A stretch of DNA of 64,000 bases from Actinoallomurus liliacearum (GTDB taxonomy: Bacteria > Actinomycetota > Actinomycetes > Streptosporangiales > Streptosporangiaceae): the NCBI RefSeq assembly GCF_039542035.1, contig NZ_BAABHJ010000003.1, forward strand, positions 62,001-126,000, given 5' to 3'. A program made the translations under genes and the position numbers. Below are positions 33,881 through 42,328 of this stretch, piece after piece. The notes beneath the pieces were generated by a model, which was given only the letters and a program-made list of their open reading frames with translations, made no database searches and was not told where the DNA came from. Positions within the stretch are counted from its first letter, which is position 1; every line of letters starts with the position of its first letter.

Positions 33881-35320
33881 TCAGGCGCGGACGACGGGCA
33901 GGCCGGTGATCGCGCTGATCCGGTCGGCGGCCAGCGCGACGCCCGCCGCCGGGCTCCACCGCCGGGTCAGCACGCCCTCCAGCAGCGCCTGGAGCTGCGC
34001 GGAGACCAGGGCGTACACCGGAGCCGACGGCCGTACGACCGCGTGATCGAGCAGCGCCGCCGTCTGGGCGTGGAACGGCGACACCGGCGCCATGGCGTCC
34101 AGCACGCTGCGGCGCGGCGGGAGCTGGCCGGTCTCCGCGCACACCTCCGCCAGGCGGTCCGGCGCCGTGGCCGCGCGCAGCAGCCGCATCGCCAGGTGGG
34201 GGTTCCGCGCCTGGCGGGGGATGCAGTAGACCATCCCGCCGCACAGGATCGCCGGCGGCCCGTGCGGGCCCGCGGGCAGCGGGACGAACCCGAACCGCTC
34301 GCCGACCTCGGGCAGCGCGGTGCCGGTCTCTTCGGCGATCAGCTCGGCGTGGTAGCTCGCGCCCACGAACAGGTCCGCGCGCCCGGCCGCCAGCAGCCGG
34401 GCCGCCCTGTGCCGGTCGTAGGTCACCACCTCGGCGGGCAGTACGCCGTCGTCGACGAGTCGCCGCAGGAACCGCAGCGTCTCCACGGCGGCGGGGGAGT
34501 CGAGCGTCACCGCCTCGGCGGTGAAGATCGTCGCGCCGTTCGCGGCGAGCAGTCCGACCAGCGCGTACGTGGCGGTCTCCGTCGCGGCCGGGCCGCCGGG
34601 CATGACCAGGGCGTGCCGGTCGCGGGGCAGGCCGGCCGCGAGCGTGCGCCCCAGGGCGCGCAGCTCCCGCCAGGTGGTCGGCGGGGCGACCCCGGCGGCC
34701 GCCAGGGCCTCGCGGCGGTACCACAGGCCGGTGACGTCCGCCTGGGCCTGGACGGCGACGATGTCGTCGCCGTCCAGGCGGTACGCGTCGGCGAACGGCG
34801 GCAGGAAGTCGGCGTCGTGCTCGGCCGCGACCCACTCGGGGTCCAGCTCGCCGATCGGCGTGAGCATGTGCGACTCGGCGAACTCCGCCACCCACACGGA
34901 GTCGACGAGCGCCAGGTCCGGGCCCCGGCCCTCGGCGATCGCCCGGCGGAACATCGTCCGCAGCTCGCTCAGCGGCGCCGAGGTGATCGACAGCCGCAGG
35001 TCCTTGCCGGCCGCCTCCCGCAGTTGGCCGGCCCAGGCCTGGTCGCAGGTCATCACCGAGACCTCCGGAGCCGCGCGCAGCGCCCGCATCCACTCCGGGT
35101 TCACGAACGTGCCGCGCCGCCGGTGCCGTACCACGACCCCCTCGGCCGCCAGCTCCGACAGCGCCCGCGCGACCGGCGTACGGCTCAGGCCGTACGCCGC
35201 GCACAGGGCGTGCTCGGTGGGCAGCCTGCCGTCCATGCCGTAGTGACCGCTCTCGATGTCGGCGAGAAGGCGCCGCTTCAGGCGGTAGTAGGCGGGCAGT
35301 GGCTGCTGCGCGATGTCCAT
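33881..35320 (-). CDS. GntR-type regulator fused to a solute-binding-protein domain
   Basis: A 479-aa protein; ATG 35320 is chosen because the longer frame to 35482 crosses the palindrome and the opposite gene's promoter. Residues ~8-75 are a GntR winged helix (YYRLKRRLLADIESGHYG, RLPTEHALCAAYGLSRTPVA, RRRGTFVNPEW). The rest is an extracellular solute-binding-protein fold (VMPGGPAATETATYALVGLL, ATIFTAEAVTLDSPAAVETL, FVPLPAGPHG), with no signal peptide. Most GntR sugar regulators carry UTRA domains; here a transporter receptor domain seems to be reused as the cytoplasmic sensor. It lies upstream of the ABC operon in the same direction and its own start has a palindrome related to the operon's operator. 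Confidence 0.85.
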   Translation of the reverse strand: MDIAQQPLPAYYRLKRRLLADIESGHYGMDGRLPTEHALCAAYGLSRTPVARALSELAAEGVVVRHRRRGTFVNPEWMRALRAAPEVSVMTCDQAWAGQLREAAGKDLRLSITSAPLSELRTMFRRAIAEGRGPDLALVDSVWVAEFAESHMLTPIGELDPEWVAAEHDADFLPPFADAYRLDGDDIVAVQAQADVTGLWYRREALAAAGVAPPTTWRELRALGRTLAAGLPRDRHALVMPGGPAATETATYALVGLLAANGATIFTAEAVTLDSPAAVETLRFLRRLVDDGVLPAEVVTYDRHRAARLLAAGRADLFVGASYHAELIAEETGTALPEVGERFGFVPLPAGPHGPPAILCGGMVYCIPRQARNPHLAMRLLRAATAPDRLAEVCAETGQLPPRRSVLDAMAPVSPFHAQTAALLDHAVVRPSAPVYALVSAQLQALLEGVLTRRWSPAAGVALAADRISAITGLPVVRA

Positions 35321-35351
35321 GGACGTCCTCGGTCGGTGATCAGGCCCAGCA

Positions 35352-35377
35352 TATTTGTCGTCCACAGACGACAAATA
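35352..35377. promoter_or_regulatory. Palindromic operator between GntR-SBP gene and PLP lyase gene
   Basis: TATTTGTCGTC (35352-35362) and GACGACAAATA (35367-35377) are perfectly complementary with a CACA centre. It lies 31 bases upstream of the regulator start (35320). The outer ATTTG/CAAAT and G-C rich inner parts resemble the operator at 33712-33735, suggesting autoregulation by the GntR protein; it could also influence the divergent lyase gene at 35463. Confidence 0.65.
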
Positions 35378-35462
35378 CCTGTGCGCGGCCGTTCTGACCA
35401 TGGGCCACCGGCGGCCGAAGGGCGCGGTGACCGCTGGATCGTCTGTGGCCGAAGATGGGACC

Positions 35463-36659
35463 ATGAACTCACCGCAGGACAAAACGCACGCCGAGACCAG
35501 GACCGTTCACCCGCCCGTCGTCGAGGTGGAGGGGAGTCGCCCGGTCGGCGTGCCGATCTACCAGGGTCACCTGTTCGCCTTCGACGACGCGGACGCGATG
35601 GCCGAGGCGTTCGGCGGTCCCGAGGGCGCGTTCTTCTACAGCCGGCTCGGCAACCCGACCGTACGGGTGCTGGAAGAGGCGGTCGCCGACCTCGAGGGCG
35701 GGGCCGCGGGACTCGCCGCGGCGTCCGGGATGGGCGCCATCAACGCGGTGCTGCTCGCGCTGCTCGGCTCGGGCGACCACGTCATCGCCCAGGGCTGCCT
35801 CTACGGCGCCACGATCGCGATGCTCGACGACCTCGCCGCGCGCTGGGGCGTCGAGGTGACGTACGTCGCCGGTTCCGACCCCGAGCAGGTCCGCGCGGCG
35901 CTGCGTCCGAACACGCGCGTGCTCTACCTGGAGACGATCGCGAACCCGACCACCCAGGTCGTCGACCTGCCCGCGCTGATCGCCGTGGCGAAGGACGCGG
36001 GCGTGCTCAGCGTGGTCGACAACACCTTCGCGAGCCCGATCCTGTGCCGTCCGATCTCCCACGGCGCGGACGTCGTGGTCCACTCGGCCACCAAGTACCT
36101 CGGCGGGCACTCGGACGTGCTCGGCGGCGTGGCGGTGTTCGCCACCGAGGAACTGCACCGGAAGGTCTGGCACTACGCCGCCGAACTCGGCGCCTCCGCC
36201 GACCCGTTCGTGTCGTGGCTGACCGTACGGGGGATGCAGACCCTGGCCCTGCGGATGCGGCGGCACTGCGACAACGCCCTCGACCTGGCCGGCCGGCTCG
36301 CGGGCCATCCCGCCGTGGCGTCCGTCCGGTATCCGGGCCTGCCGGACCACCCGGATCACGAGGTCGCGGTCCGCCTGATGCCCGAAGGCCAGGGCGGCGT
36401 GCTGGCCTTCGACCTGGCCGGCGGGCGCGAGGCGGGGCGGATCTTCGCGGGAGCGGTGCGGCTGGCGGCCCTCACCCCCTCGTTCGGCGGCGTGAAGACG
36501 TACGTCCTGCACCCGGCGAGCACCTCGCACCGGCAGCTCGGTGACGAGCAGCTCCGGACGGCGGGCATCGGCCCCGGCACGATCCGGGTCGCGGTCGGCA
36601 TCGAGCACTCCGACGACCTGTGGGCGGATCTCGAACAGGCCCTCGCCAAGGCCGGTTAG
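35463..36659 (+). CDS. Cys/Met metabolism PLP-dependent lyase (cystathionine/methionine gamma-lyase type)
   Basis: A 398-aa protein from ATG 35463; the longer frame back to 35355 has no ribosome binding site. Fold-type I Cys/Met family blocks: YSRLGNPTVRVLEEAVADLE, GMGAINAVLLALLGSGDHVI, YLETIANPTTQV, VVDNTFASPILCRPI, and the PLP-binding lysine in HSATKYLGGHSD. The C-terminal HPASTSHRQLGDEQLRTAGI is typical of gamma-lyases and O-acetylhomoserine-utilising members. Exact substrate (cystathionine, methionine or an O-acyl homoserine) cannot be told. It is divergent from the GntR-SBP regulator and followed 138 bases later by the carotenoid genes. Confidence 0.88.
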   Translation: MNSPQDKTHAETRTVHPPVVEVEGSRPVGVPIYQGHLFAFDDADAMAEAFGGPEGAFFYSRLGNPTVRVLEEAVADLEGGAAGLAAASGMGAINAVLLALLGSGDHVIAQGCLYGATIAMLDDLAARWGVEVTYVAGSDPEQVRAALRPNTRVLYLETIANPTTQVVDLPALIAVAKDAGVLSVVDNTFASPILCRPISHGADVVVHSATKYLGGHSDVLGGVAVFATEELHRKVWHYAAELGASADPFVSWLTVRGMQTLALRMRRHCDNALDLAGRLAGHPAVASVRYPGLPDHPDHEVAVRLMPEGQGGVLAFDLAGGREAGRIFAGAVRLAALTPSFGGVKTYVLHPASTSHRQLGDEQLRTAGIGPGTIRVAVGIEHSDDLWADLEQALAKAG

Positions 36660-36797
36660 GCACGGCCGTCACCGGCCGCGACCCGGGCGGCCCGGCATCG
36701 AGCGGATCTTCGGGTCAATCCCCGCGTCGCCGCCCTGAACTGCGGGAATGGCGGCCTGTCGGTGCTTCGGCGGCGGATACGCGGGTACCCGAGGGGC

Positions 36798-38342
36798 ATG
36801 CGCACTGTCGGGGGGAGCACCGACCGGATCGTGGTGATCGGCGCGGGTCTGTCCGGGTTGTCCGCTGCGCTGCACCTGGCAGGGCAGGGCCGTGAGGTCA
36901 TCGTCGTCGAGCGCTGCGACGGACCCGGCGGGCGGGTCGGCCGCCGCGATGTCGGCGGCTACCTGACGGACACCGGGCCCAGTTGGCTGACCATGCCCGG
37001 CATCATCGAGGACACCCTCGCGACGGTCGGCGCTTCGATGGACGACCGGCTGCCGATGGTGCGGCTCGACCCCGCCTACCGGGCCCACTTCGCCGACGGG
37101 ACCGTACTCGACGTCCACGCAGACGAGGACGCGATGGCCGAGGAGATCCGCGGCTTCGCGGGGCCGAGGGAGGAGGCCGGCTTCCGGCGGCTCCGGCACT
37201 GGCTCGTCCAGTTGTACGAGGCGGAGTTCGAGCGGTTCATCGCCGCCAACGTCGACTCGCCGCTCCGGGTGCTGGGGCCGAGACTGGTGCACCTGACGCT
37301 GATGGGCGGCTTCATCCGGTGGGACCGCCTGGTCGCCCGGTACATCCGCGACGAACGGCTGCAGCGGATCTTCACGTATCCGACGCTCTTCGGCGGCCTG
37401 GCGCCCCACCGGGCCTTCGCGATCTACGCCGTGGCCGCCTACATGGACATCGTCGGCGGCGTCTTCTTCCCGTACGGCGGGATGCGCGCCCTGCCGGACG
37501 CGTTGGCGGGCGCGGCGGCGGACGCCGGGGTCTCCTTCCGCTACGCCACGACCGTCGTCTCGCTGGAGCGCCGGGGCGGCCGCGTCACCGCGGTCCGCAC
37601 CGAGGAGGGCGAACGGATCGCCTGCGACGCGATCGTGATCAGTTGCGAGTTGCCGGCGGCCTACCGGTTGCTGGGCGGCCCCCCGCACCGCGTCCTGTCG
37701 CTGAGACCCGCGTCCTCGGTGATCACACTGCACATGGCCGCGCCCAGCACGTGGGCGGGGACCCTGCACCACAATCTGCTCTTCGGGCAGGCGTGGGAGA
37801 GCGGCTACGACGATCTGACCAGCGGCCGCCGGCTGATGCGCGACCCGTCACTCCTGCTGACCCGGCCGACCGCCACGGACCGCTCCCTCGCCCCGCCCGG
37901 GCGGCAGTTGCTGTCCCTCCTGGTCCCGGTACCGAATCTGGCCGACCTGCCCGTCGACTGGAACGACCTCGGGCCCGAGTACGCCCGTCGGATGCTCGAC
38001 ATCGTGGCGGGCCGGCTCGGCTTCGCGCCGAGCACCGTCGACCTGCTCCACCTGACCACGCCGGCCGACTGGCAAGGGCAGGGCCTGGTCGCCGGCACGC
38101 CCTTCAGCCTGGCGCACTCGCTGCCGCAGACGGGGCCGTTCCGGCCCACCAACCTCCCGCGCTCGGCGGACAACGCGGTGCTGGCCGGCTGCGGCACCGT
38201 GCCCGGCGTCGGCATCCCCGCGGCGCTGCTGTCCGGCCGGCTCGCGGCCGATCGCGTCACCGGCGTCCCCCGGGAGCGGCGCGGCCTGATCGCCGGCCCG
38301 GGAGGCCGCCTCGTCGCCCCCTCCGCGGGCGGACGGCGATGA
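36798..38342 (+). CDS. crtI: Phytoene desaturase (CrtI type)
   Basis: A 514-aa flavoprotein from ATG 36798 (GAGGGG lies very close upstream; GTG 36762 is an alternative). N-terminal dinucleotide-binding motif IVVIGAGLSGLSAALHLAGQ with VVERCDGPGGRVGR, and C-terminal carotenoid-desaturase signature with VLAGCGTVPGVGIPAALLSG. CrtI desaturates phytoene to lycopene using FAD. First gene of a tightly packed carotenoid operon; its stop overlaps the crtB start. The last ~30 residues are a Gly/Arg/Pro-rich tail. Confidence 0.9.
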   Translation: MRTVGGSTDRIVVIGAGLSGLSAALHLAGQGREVIVVERCDGPGGRVGRRDVGGYLTDTGPSWLTMPGIIEDTLATVGASMDDRLPMVRLDPAYRAHFADGTVLDVHADEDAMAEEIRGFAGPREEAGFRRLRHWLVQLYEAEFERFIAANVDSPLRVLGPRLVHLTLMGGFIRWDRLVARYIRDERLQRIFTYPTLFGGLAPHRAFAIYAVAAYMDIVGGVFFPYGGMRALPDALAGAAADAGVSFRYATTVVSLERRGGRVTAVRTEEGERIACDAIVISCELPAAYRLLGGPPHRVLSLRPASSVITLHMAAPSTWAGTLHHNLLFGQAWESGYDDLTSGRRLMRDPSLLLTRPTATDRSLAPPGRQLLSLLVPVPNLADLPVDWNDLGPEYARRMLDIVAGRLGFAPSTVDLLHLTTPADWQGQGLVAGTPFSLAHSLPQTGPFRPTNLPRSADNAVLAGCGTVPGVGIPAALLSGRLAADRVTGVPRERRGLIAGPGGRLVAPSAGGRR

Positions 38343-39334
38343 CGGGCCGGACCCGGCACCGGGAGGGGCCGGAGACGGCGGCCGCGCGCCGGGAACTGGA
38401 CACCGCCGGGATCACCGATCCGCTGCTGCGCGCCTCGTACGGCCGGTGCCGGGCGCTCAACGCACGACACGGGCGGACGTACTTCCTGGCGACGCGGCTG
38501 CTCCCGCCGCCCCGGCGGCCGGCGGTGCACGCCCTGTACGGGTTCGCCCGGCACACGGACGACCTGGTCGACGAACCCGGGCCGGAGCACGGACCCGACC
38601 GGATCGCCGCGCTGCTGGACGACGTCGCCGCCGCGCTCACCGCGGGGCTGCGGACCGGCCGGAGCGACCATCCGGTGCTGGCCGCCGTCGTGGACACCGC
38701 GGGCCGGTACGCCATCGCCGGCGCGCTGTTCACGGCGTTCCTGCGCTCCATGCGGATGGACCTCACCGTCACCGGCTACCCGACCCGGGCGGCCCTGCGC
38801 GACTACATGTACGGGTCGGCCGAGGTCATCGGCCTGCAGATGCTGCCCGTGCTCGGCACCGTCTGCGATCCGGCCGAGGCCGTACCGCACGCCACGGCCC
38901 TCGGGCGGGCGTTCCAGCTGACCAACTTCCTGCGCGACGTCGGCGAGGATCTCGACCGGGGCCGGGTGTACCTGCCCGCCGACGAACTGGCGGCCTTCGG
39001 CGTCGACCGCGAGCTGCTCGCCTGGTGCCGGCGGACCGGCCGCGTCGATCCGCGCGTACGGCGCGCGCTGGCGGACCAGATCGGCCGCACCCGGGCGATC
39101 TACCGGCTGGCCCGCCCGGGGATCGCCCTGCTGGACCCGGCCGCGCGGCCCTGCGTCGCCACCGCCTGCGCGCTGTACTCCCACATCCTCGACCGGATCG
39201 AGGACCGCGGCCACGACGTCTTCGCGGGCCGGGCCACCGTCGGGGCCGGGCGGCGGCTGACCTACGCGGGGTCCGCGGTGGGTCGTGCCCTGTGGACCCG
39301 TGCGGTGCACGCGCCTCCCGCCCGGAGGCGGTGA
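38339..39334 (+). CDS. crtB: Phytoene synthase
   Basis: A 331-aa protein, ATG 38339 overlapping the crtI stop. Squalene/phytoene synthase signatures: YFLATRLLPPPRRPAVHALY, first Asp-rich motif HTDDLVDE, and second one NFLRDVGEDLDRGRVYLP. It joins two geranylgeranyl diphosphates to phytoene. No geranylgeranyl diphosphate synthase gene is in the window, so that must be supplied from elsewhere. Confidence 0.95.
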   Translation: MTGRTRHREGPETAAARRELDTAGITDPLLRASYGRCRALNARHGRTYFLATRLLPPPRRPAVHALYGFARHTDDLVDEPGPEHGPDRIAALLDDVAAALTAGLRTGRSDHPVLAAVVDTAGRYAIAGALFTAFLRSMRMDLTVTGYPTRAALRDYMYGSAEVIGLQMLPVLGTVCDPAEAVPHATALGRAFQLTNFLRDVGEDLDRGRVYLPADELAAFGVDRELLAWCRRTGRVDPRVRRALADQIGRTRAIYRLARPGIALLDPAARPCVATACALYSHILDRIEDRGHDVFAGRATVGAGRRLTYAGSAVGRALWTRAVHAPPARRR

Positions 39335-39335
39335 G

Positions 39336-39677
39336 GTGGACCACCTGCGCTATCTGCTGCTGCTGGCCGGGTGCCTGGCGGTGACGCTGCCCCTGGAGCT
39401 GTCCGGCAGCCGGGTCTACCGGCGCCCGGCCCGGCTGGCGCGGGCCGTGCTGCCCGTCGCGGCCGTCTTCCTCGCCTGGGACGCGGTCGCGATCGCGGCC
39501 GGCGTCTGGTGGTACGACCCGCGCTACCTCGTCGGCGTCACGCTGCCGCTGTCGGTGCCGCTGGAGGAGGCGCTGTTCTTCGTCGTCGTGCCCGTCTGCG
39601 CGGTGCTCACCCTGGAGACCGTACGGCGGCTGCTCCTCCGGGGCCCGGTCCGGGCACGGACGGAGCGGCGGCGATGA
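39336..39677 (+). CDS. crtYc: Lycopene cyclase subunit (CrtYc-like half)
   Basis: A 113-aa membrane protein from GTG 39336, one base after the crtB stop. Three predicted helices; VWWYDPRYLVGVTLPLSVPL followed by EEALFFVVVP is the conserved lycopene cyclase domain block with paired acidic residues. Heterodimeric cyclases of this kind are known from actinobacteria such as Brevibacterium (CrtYc/CrtYd). It should form the enzyme with the next protein. Beta- versus epsilon-ring specificity cannot be read directly, but the downstream crtU argues for beta rings. Confidence 0.85.
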   Translation: MDHLRYLLLLAGCLAVTLPLELSGSRVYRRPARLARAVLPVAAVFLAWDAVAIAAGVWWYDPRYLVGVTLPLSVPLEEALFFVVVPVCAVLTLETVRRLLLRGPVRARTERRR

Positions 39678-39721
39678 CCGATCGAAGCGAGGGAATCGGC
39701 AGCACAGTCCCTCTGGTCACT

Positions 39722-39737
39722 CCTCCGACGAAGGAGG
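39722..39737 (+). promoter_or_regulatory. Small hairpin masking the ribosome binding site of crtYd
   Basis: CCTCC (39722-39726) can pair with the ribosome binding site GGAGG (39733-39737), five bases before ATG 39742, with a 6-base loop. A stem of only 5 bp, so any effect on translation is speculative; this is also the only gap of more than a few bases (64) inside the carotenoid operon. Confidence 0.3.
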
Positions 39738-39741
39738 CTCC

Positions 39742-40065
39742 ATGACCGGGCTGGGGTACACGGTGCCGGCGCTCCTGTCGGTCCCCGCCGTCGTCGCCCT
39801 CGAACGCTGGTGGCTGCGGACCGGCCTCTTCCGCCGCCCGGCCTACTGGCTGACGATGCTGATCGTCTTCGGCTTCCAGGTCGTCGTCGACGGCAGTCTG
39901 ACGCGGCTGCCGGCGCCCGTCGTCGGGTACGACCCGCGCGGGATCACCGGGCTGCGCTTCCCCTTCGACATCCCCGTCGAGGACTTCCTGTTCGGGTTCG
40001 CCCTCGTCACCGCCACCCTGCTCGCCTGGGAGCGCCGGCGGCCGGACGAGACGGCCGGCCGATGA
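39742..40065 (+). CDS. crtYd: Lycopene cyclase subunit (CrtYd-like half)
   Basis: A 107-aa membrane protein from ATG 39742, GGAGG upstream. Helices and the conserved FPFDIPVEDFLFGFALVT block mark the second half of the heterodimeric lycopene cyclase; RLPAPVVGYDPRGITGLR precedes it. Functional only together with the preceding protein. Its stop overlaps the methyltransferase start (ATGA). Confidence 0.85.
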   Translation: MTGLGYTVPALLSVPAVVALERWWLRTGLFRRPAYWLTMLIVFGFQVVVDGSLTRLPAPVVGYDPRGITGLRFPFDIPVEDFLFGFALVTATLLAWERRRPDETAGR

Positions 40066-40778
40066 CCGGCGGGCGGCTGCCGCGGAGCGGCGTCCCTGCG
40101 GCCTTCGACCGCCACGCGGCGGCGTACGACCGGCTCGTCGGCGCGAACCCCGGGTACCACGCCGACCTGCGCCGCGCCGCCCGCGCGTTCGCCCTGCCGG
40201 CGGACGGGGCGGGGGCACGGCTCCTCGACCTCGGCTGCGGCACCGGCGCCTCCACCGCCGCACTCCTGGCGGCCGCTCCCCGGGCCGAGATCGTCGGTGT
40301 CGACGCCTCACCCGGGATGCTCGCCCGCGCCCGCGCCAAGCCGTGGCCCGCCACCGTACGGTTCGTCGAGAGCCCGGCCCAGGACCTGGCCGCCGAGGAT
40401 CTCGGCGGGCCGTTCGACGGCGTCTTCGCCGCCTACCTTCTCCGCAACCTCCCCGCCCGCGACGCGGCGCCGGCGGCGCTGCGCTCCCTGCTGCGTCCCG
40501 GGGGAGTCCTCGTCGTCCACGACTACGCCCTGCGCGACGGGCCGCTCGCGCGGCTGGTGTGGCACGCCGTCTGCTGGGGCGTGATCATCCCGGCCGGCCG
40601 CCTGCTGGCGGGGGACGCGGGCCTGTACCGCTACCTGTGGCGCAGCGCGCTGGACTTCGACTCCCCGGAGGGGCTCGCCGACCGGCTCCGCCACGCCGGG
40701 TTCACCGGCGTCCGGATCCGTACGGCCGGCGGCTGGCAGCGCGGCATCGTGCACACCTTCCGCGCGGAGGCGCCGTGA
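40062..40778 (+). CDS. SAM-dependent methyltransferase in carotenoid operon (CrtT-like position)
   Basis: A 238-aa UbiE-like methyltransferase, ATG 40062. SAM motif I LLDLGCGTGASTAALL, then EIVGVDASPGMLARARAK and LLRPGGVLVVHDYALRDG. Streptomyces carotenoid clusters have the order crtY-crtT-crtU with a methyltransferase as crtT; this gene has the same place between cyclase and crtU, overlapping both neighbours by four bases. Its exact reaction in aromatic carotenoid formation is not established, so no symbol is assigned. Confidence 0.82.
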   Translation: MTGGRLPRSGVPAAFDRHAAAYDRLVGANPGYHADLRRAARAFALPADGAGARLLDLGCGTGASTAALLAAAPRAEIVGVDASPGMLARARAKPWPATVRFVESPAQDLAAEDLGGPFDGVFAAYLLRNLPARDAAPAALRSLLRPGGVLVVHDYALRDGPLARLVWHAVCWGVIIPAGRLLAGDAGLYRYLWRSALDFDSPEGLADRLRHAGFTGVRIRTAGGWQRGIVHTFRAEAP

Positions 40779-42328
40779 GCGACCACGGGGATCGCAGGCG
40801 GGTGCACCACCCGCCGCCGCCTGGACGCCCGCACGCGGACGGGCTCGCGGAGCGGCCGCGCGTCGTCGTGGTCGGGGGCGGCATCGCGGGGCTGACCGCC
40901 GCGACCGCGCTCGCCGAGCGCGGCGTCACCGTCGAGCTGTACGAACGCGAGAACCACCTCGGCGGGCGGGCCGGCGGCTGGACCGAGACGCTGCCCGACG
41001 GCACCCGGGTCGGCATGAGCCGTGGCTTTCACGCGTTCTTCCGCCAGTACTACAACCTCCGCGCCCTGCTGCGCCGGACCGATCCGCACCTCGACCGGCT
41101 GACGGCGCTGCCGGACTACCCGCTCGTCGACGGGGCGGGGCGGACCGACACGTTTCGCGGCCTGCCCACCGCCCCGCCCTGGAACGCCCTCGCCTTCGCC
41201 CTCCGCAGTCCGACCTTCAGGGCCCGGGACCTGCTGCGCCTGAACGCCCGCGCCGCACTCCCGCTCATGAACGTCACCGTGCCCGGCACGTACCGGCGGC
41301 TCGATCACCTGGACGCCGCCGCGTTCCTGGCCCGGCTGCGCTTCCCGGCCGCCGCCCGGCACCTGGCGTTCGACGTGTTCTCGCGCAGCTTCTTCGCCCC
41401 GCCGGAGCGGCTGTCCGCCGCCGAGCTGGCGGTCATGTTCCACCTGTACTTCCTCGGCTCGGCCGAGGGCCTGCTGTTCGACGTCCCCCGCCGCCCGCTC
41501 GCGGACCTGTGGGCGGCGGCGGGCCGTCACCTGGCGCACCTGGGCGCGGAGATCCACACCGGCACCCCGGTCGACGCCGTCCACCCCAGCCCGCACGGTT
41601 TCGCCGTGGAGACCCGGCGCCGCGGCCGTCACGCGGACGCGGTCGTCCTGGCCCTCGACGTCCCCGGCCTGCGCGCTCTCGTCGCCGCGTCACCCGGGCT
41701 CGGCGACCCGGAATGGCGGGGCCGCGTCGCCGCCCAGGCCACCGCGCCGCCGTACCTCGTCCGCCGCCTGTGGCTCGACCGGCCCGTCGCGGCGGACCGG
41801 CCGGCGTTCCTGGCGACCGGCGGGCTCCCGCCGCTGGACAACATCAGCGTGCTGAACCACTACGACGAGGAGGCCGCGTCCTGGGCCCGCGCGACCGGTG
41901 GGTCGGTCGTCGAGCTGCACGCGTACGCGGTGACCGCGGCGCGCGAGGCGGCCGCCGCGCGCCTGCTGCGCCGGCTGCACCGGATCTATCCGGAGACCGA
42001 AGGCGCCCGGATCGTCGGCGACGTGACCGAGTGGCGGCAGGACTGCCCGCTCTTCGCGCCCGGCACGTTCTCCCGGCGGCCGACCGTGGACGGACCGGTG
42101 CCGGGGCTGGTCCTGGCCGGCGACGGCATCCGCGTCGACCTGCCCGTGGCGCTGATGGAACGCGCCGCCACCACCGGCTGGCACGCCGCGAACCGGCTGC
42201 TGTCCCGCTGGGGCCTGGCGGGACATCCGCTGACCACCGTCCCGCTGCGCGGCCGCGTGGCCGTGCTCCGACGCCTCGCCGACCTGGCCCCGCGAGCCGG
42301 GTGCGGGTCAGGATGTTCCGGTGCGTAG
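40775..42328 (+). CDS. crtU: Carotene ring desaturase/methyltransferase (isorenieratene synthase type)
   Basis: A 517-aa flavoprotein from GTG 40775, overlapping the methyltransferase stop. FAD motif VVVVGGGIAGLTAATALAER with YERENHLGGRAGGW, then GFHAFFRQYYNLRALLRRTD and the C-terminal VLAGDGIRVDLPVALMERAA. Among carotenoid flavoproteins the FFRQYYN and LMERAATTG blocks fit CrtU, which aromatises beta-rings to the phi end groups of isorenieratene. It is the last gene of the operon and overlaps the convergent Rieske gene by 21 bases. Confidence 0.85.
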   Translation: MSDHGDRRRVHHPPPPGRPHADGLAERPRVVVVGGGIAGLTAATALAERGVTVELYERENHLGGRAGGWTETLPDGTRVGMSRGFHAFFRQYYNLRALLRRTDPHLDRLTALPDYPLVDGAGRTDTFRGLPTAPPWNALAFALRSPTFRARDLLRLNARAALPLMNVTVPGTYRRLDHLDAAAFLARLRFPAAARHLAFDVFSRSFFAPPERLSAAELAVMFHLYFLGSAEGLLFDVPRRPLADLWAAAGRHLAHLGAEIHTGTPVDAVHPSPHGFAVETRRRGRHADAVVLALDVPGLRALVAASPGLGDPEWRGRVAAQATAPPYLVRRLWLDRPVAADRPAFLATGGLPPLDNISVLNHYDEEAASWARATGGSVVELHAYAVTAAREAAAARLLRRLHRIYPETEGARIVGDVTEWRQDCPLFAPGTFSRRPTVDGPVPGLVLAGDGIRVDLPVALMERAATTGWHAANRLLSRWGLAGHPLTTVPLRGRVAVLRRLADLAPRAGCGSGCSGA

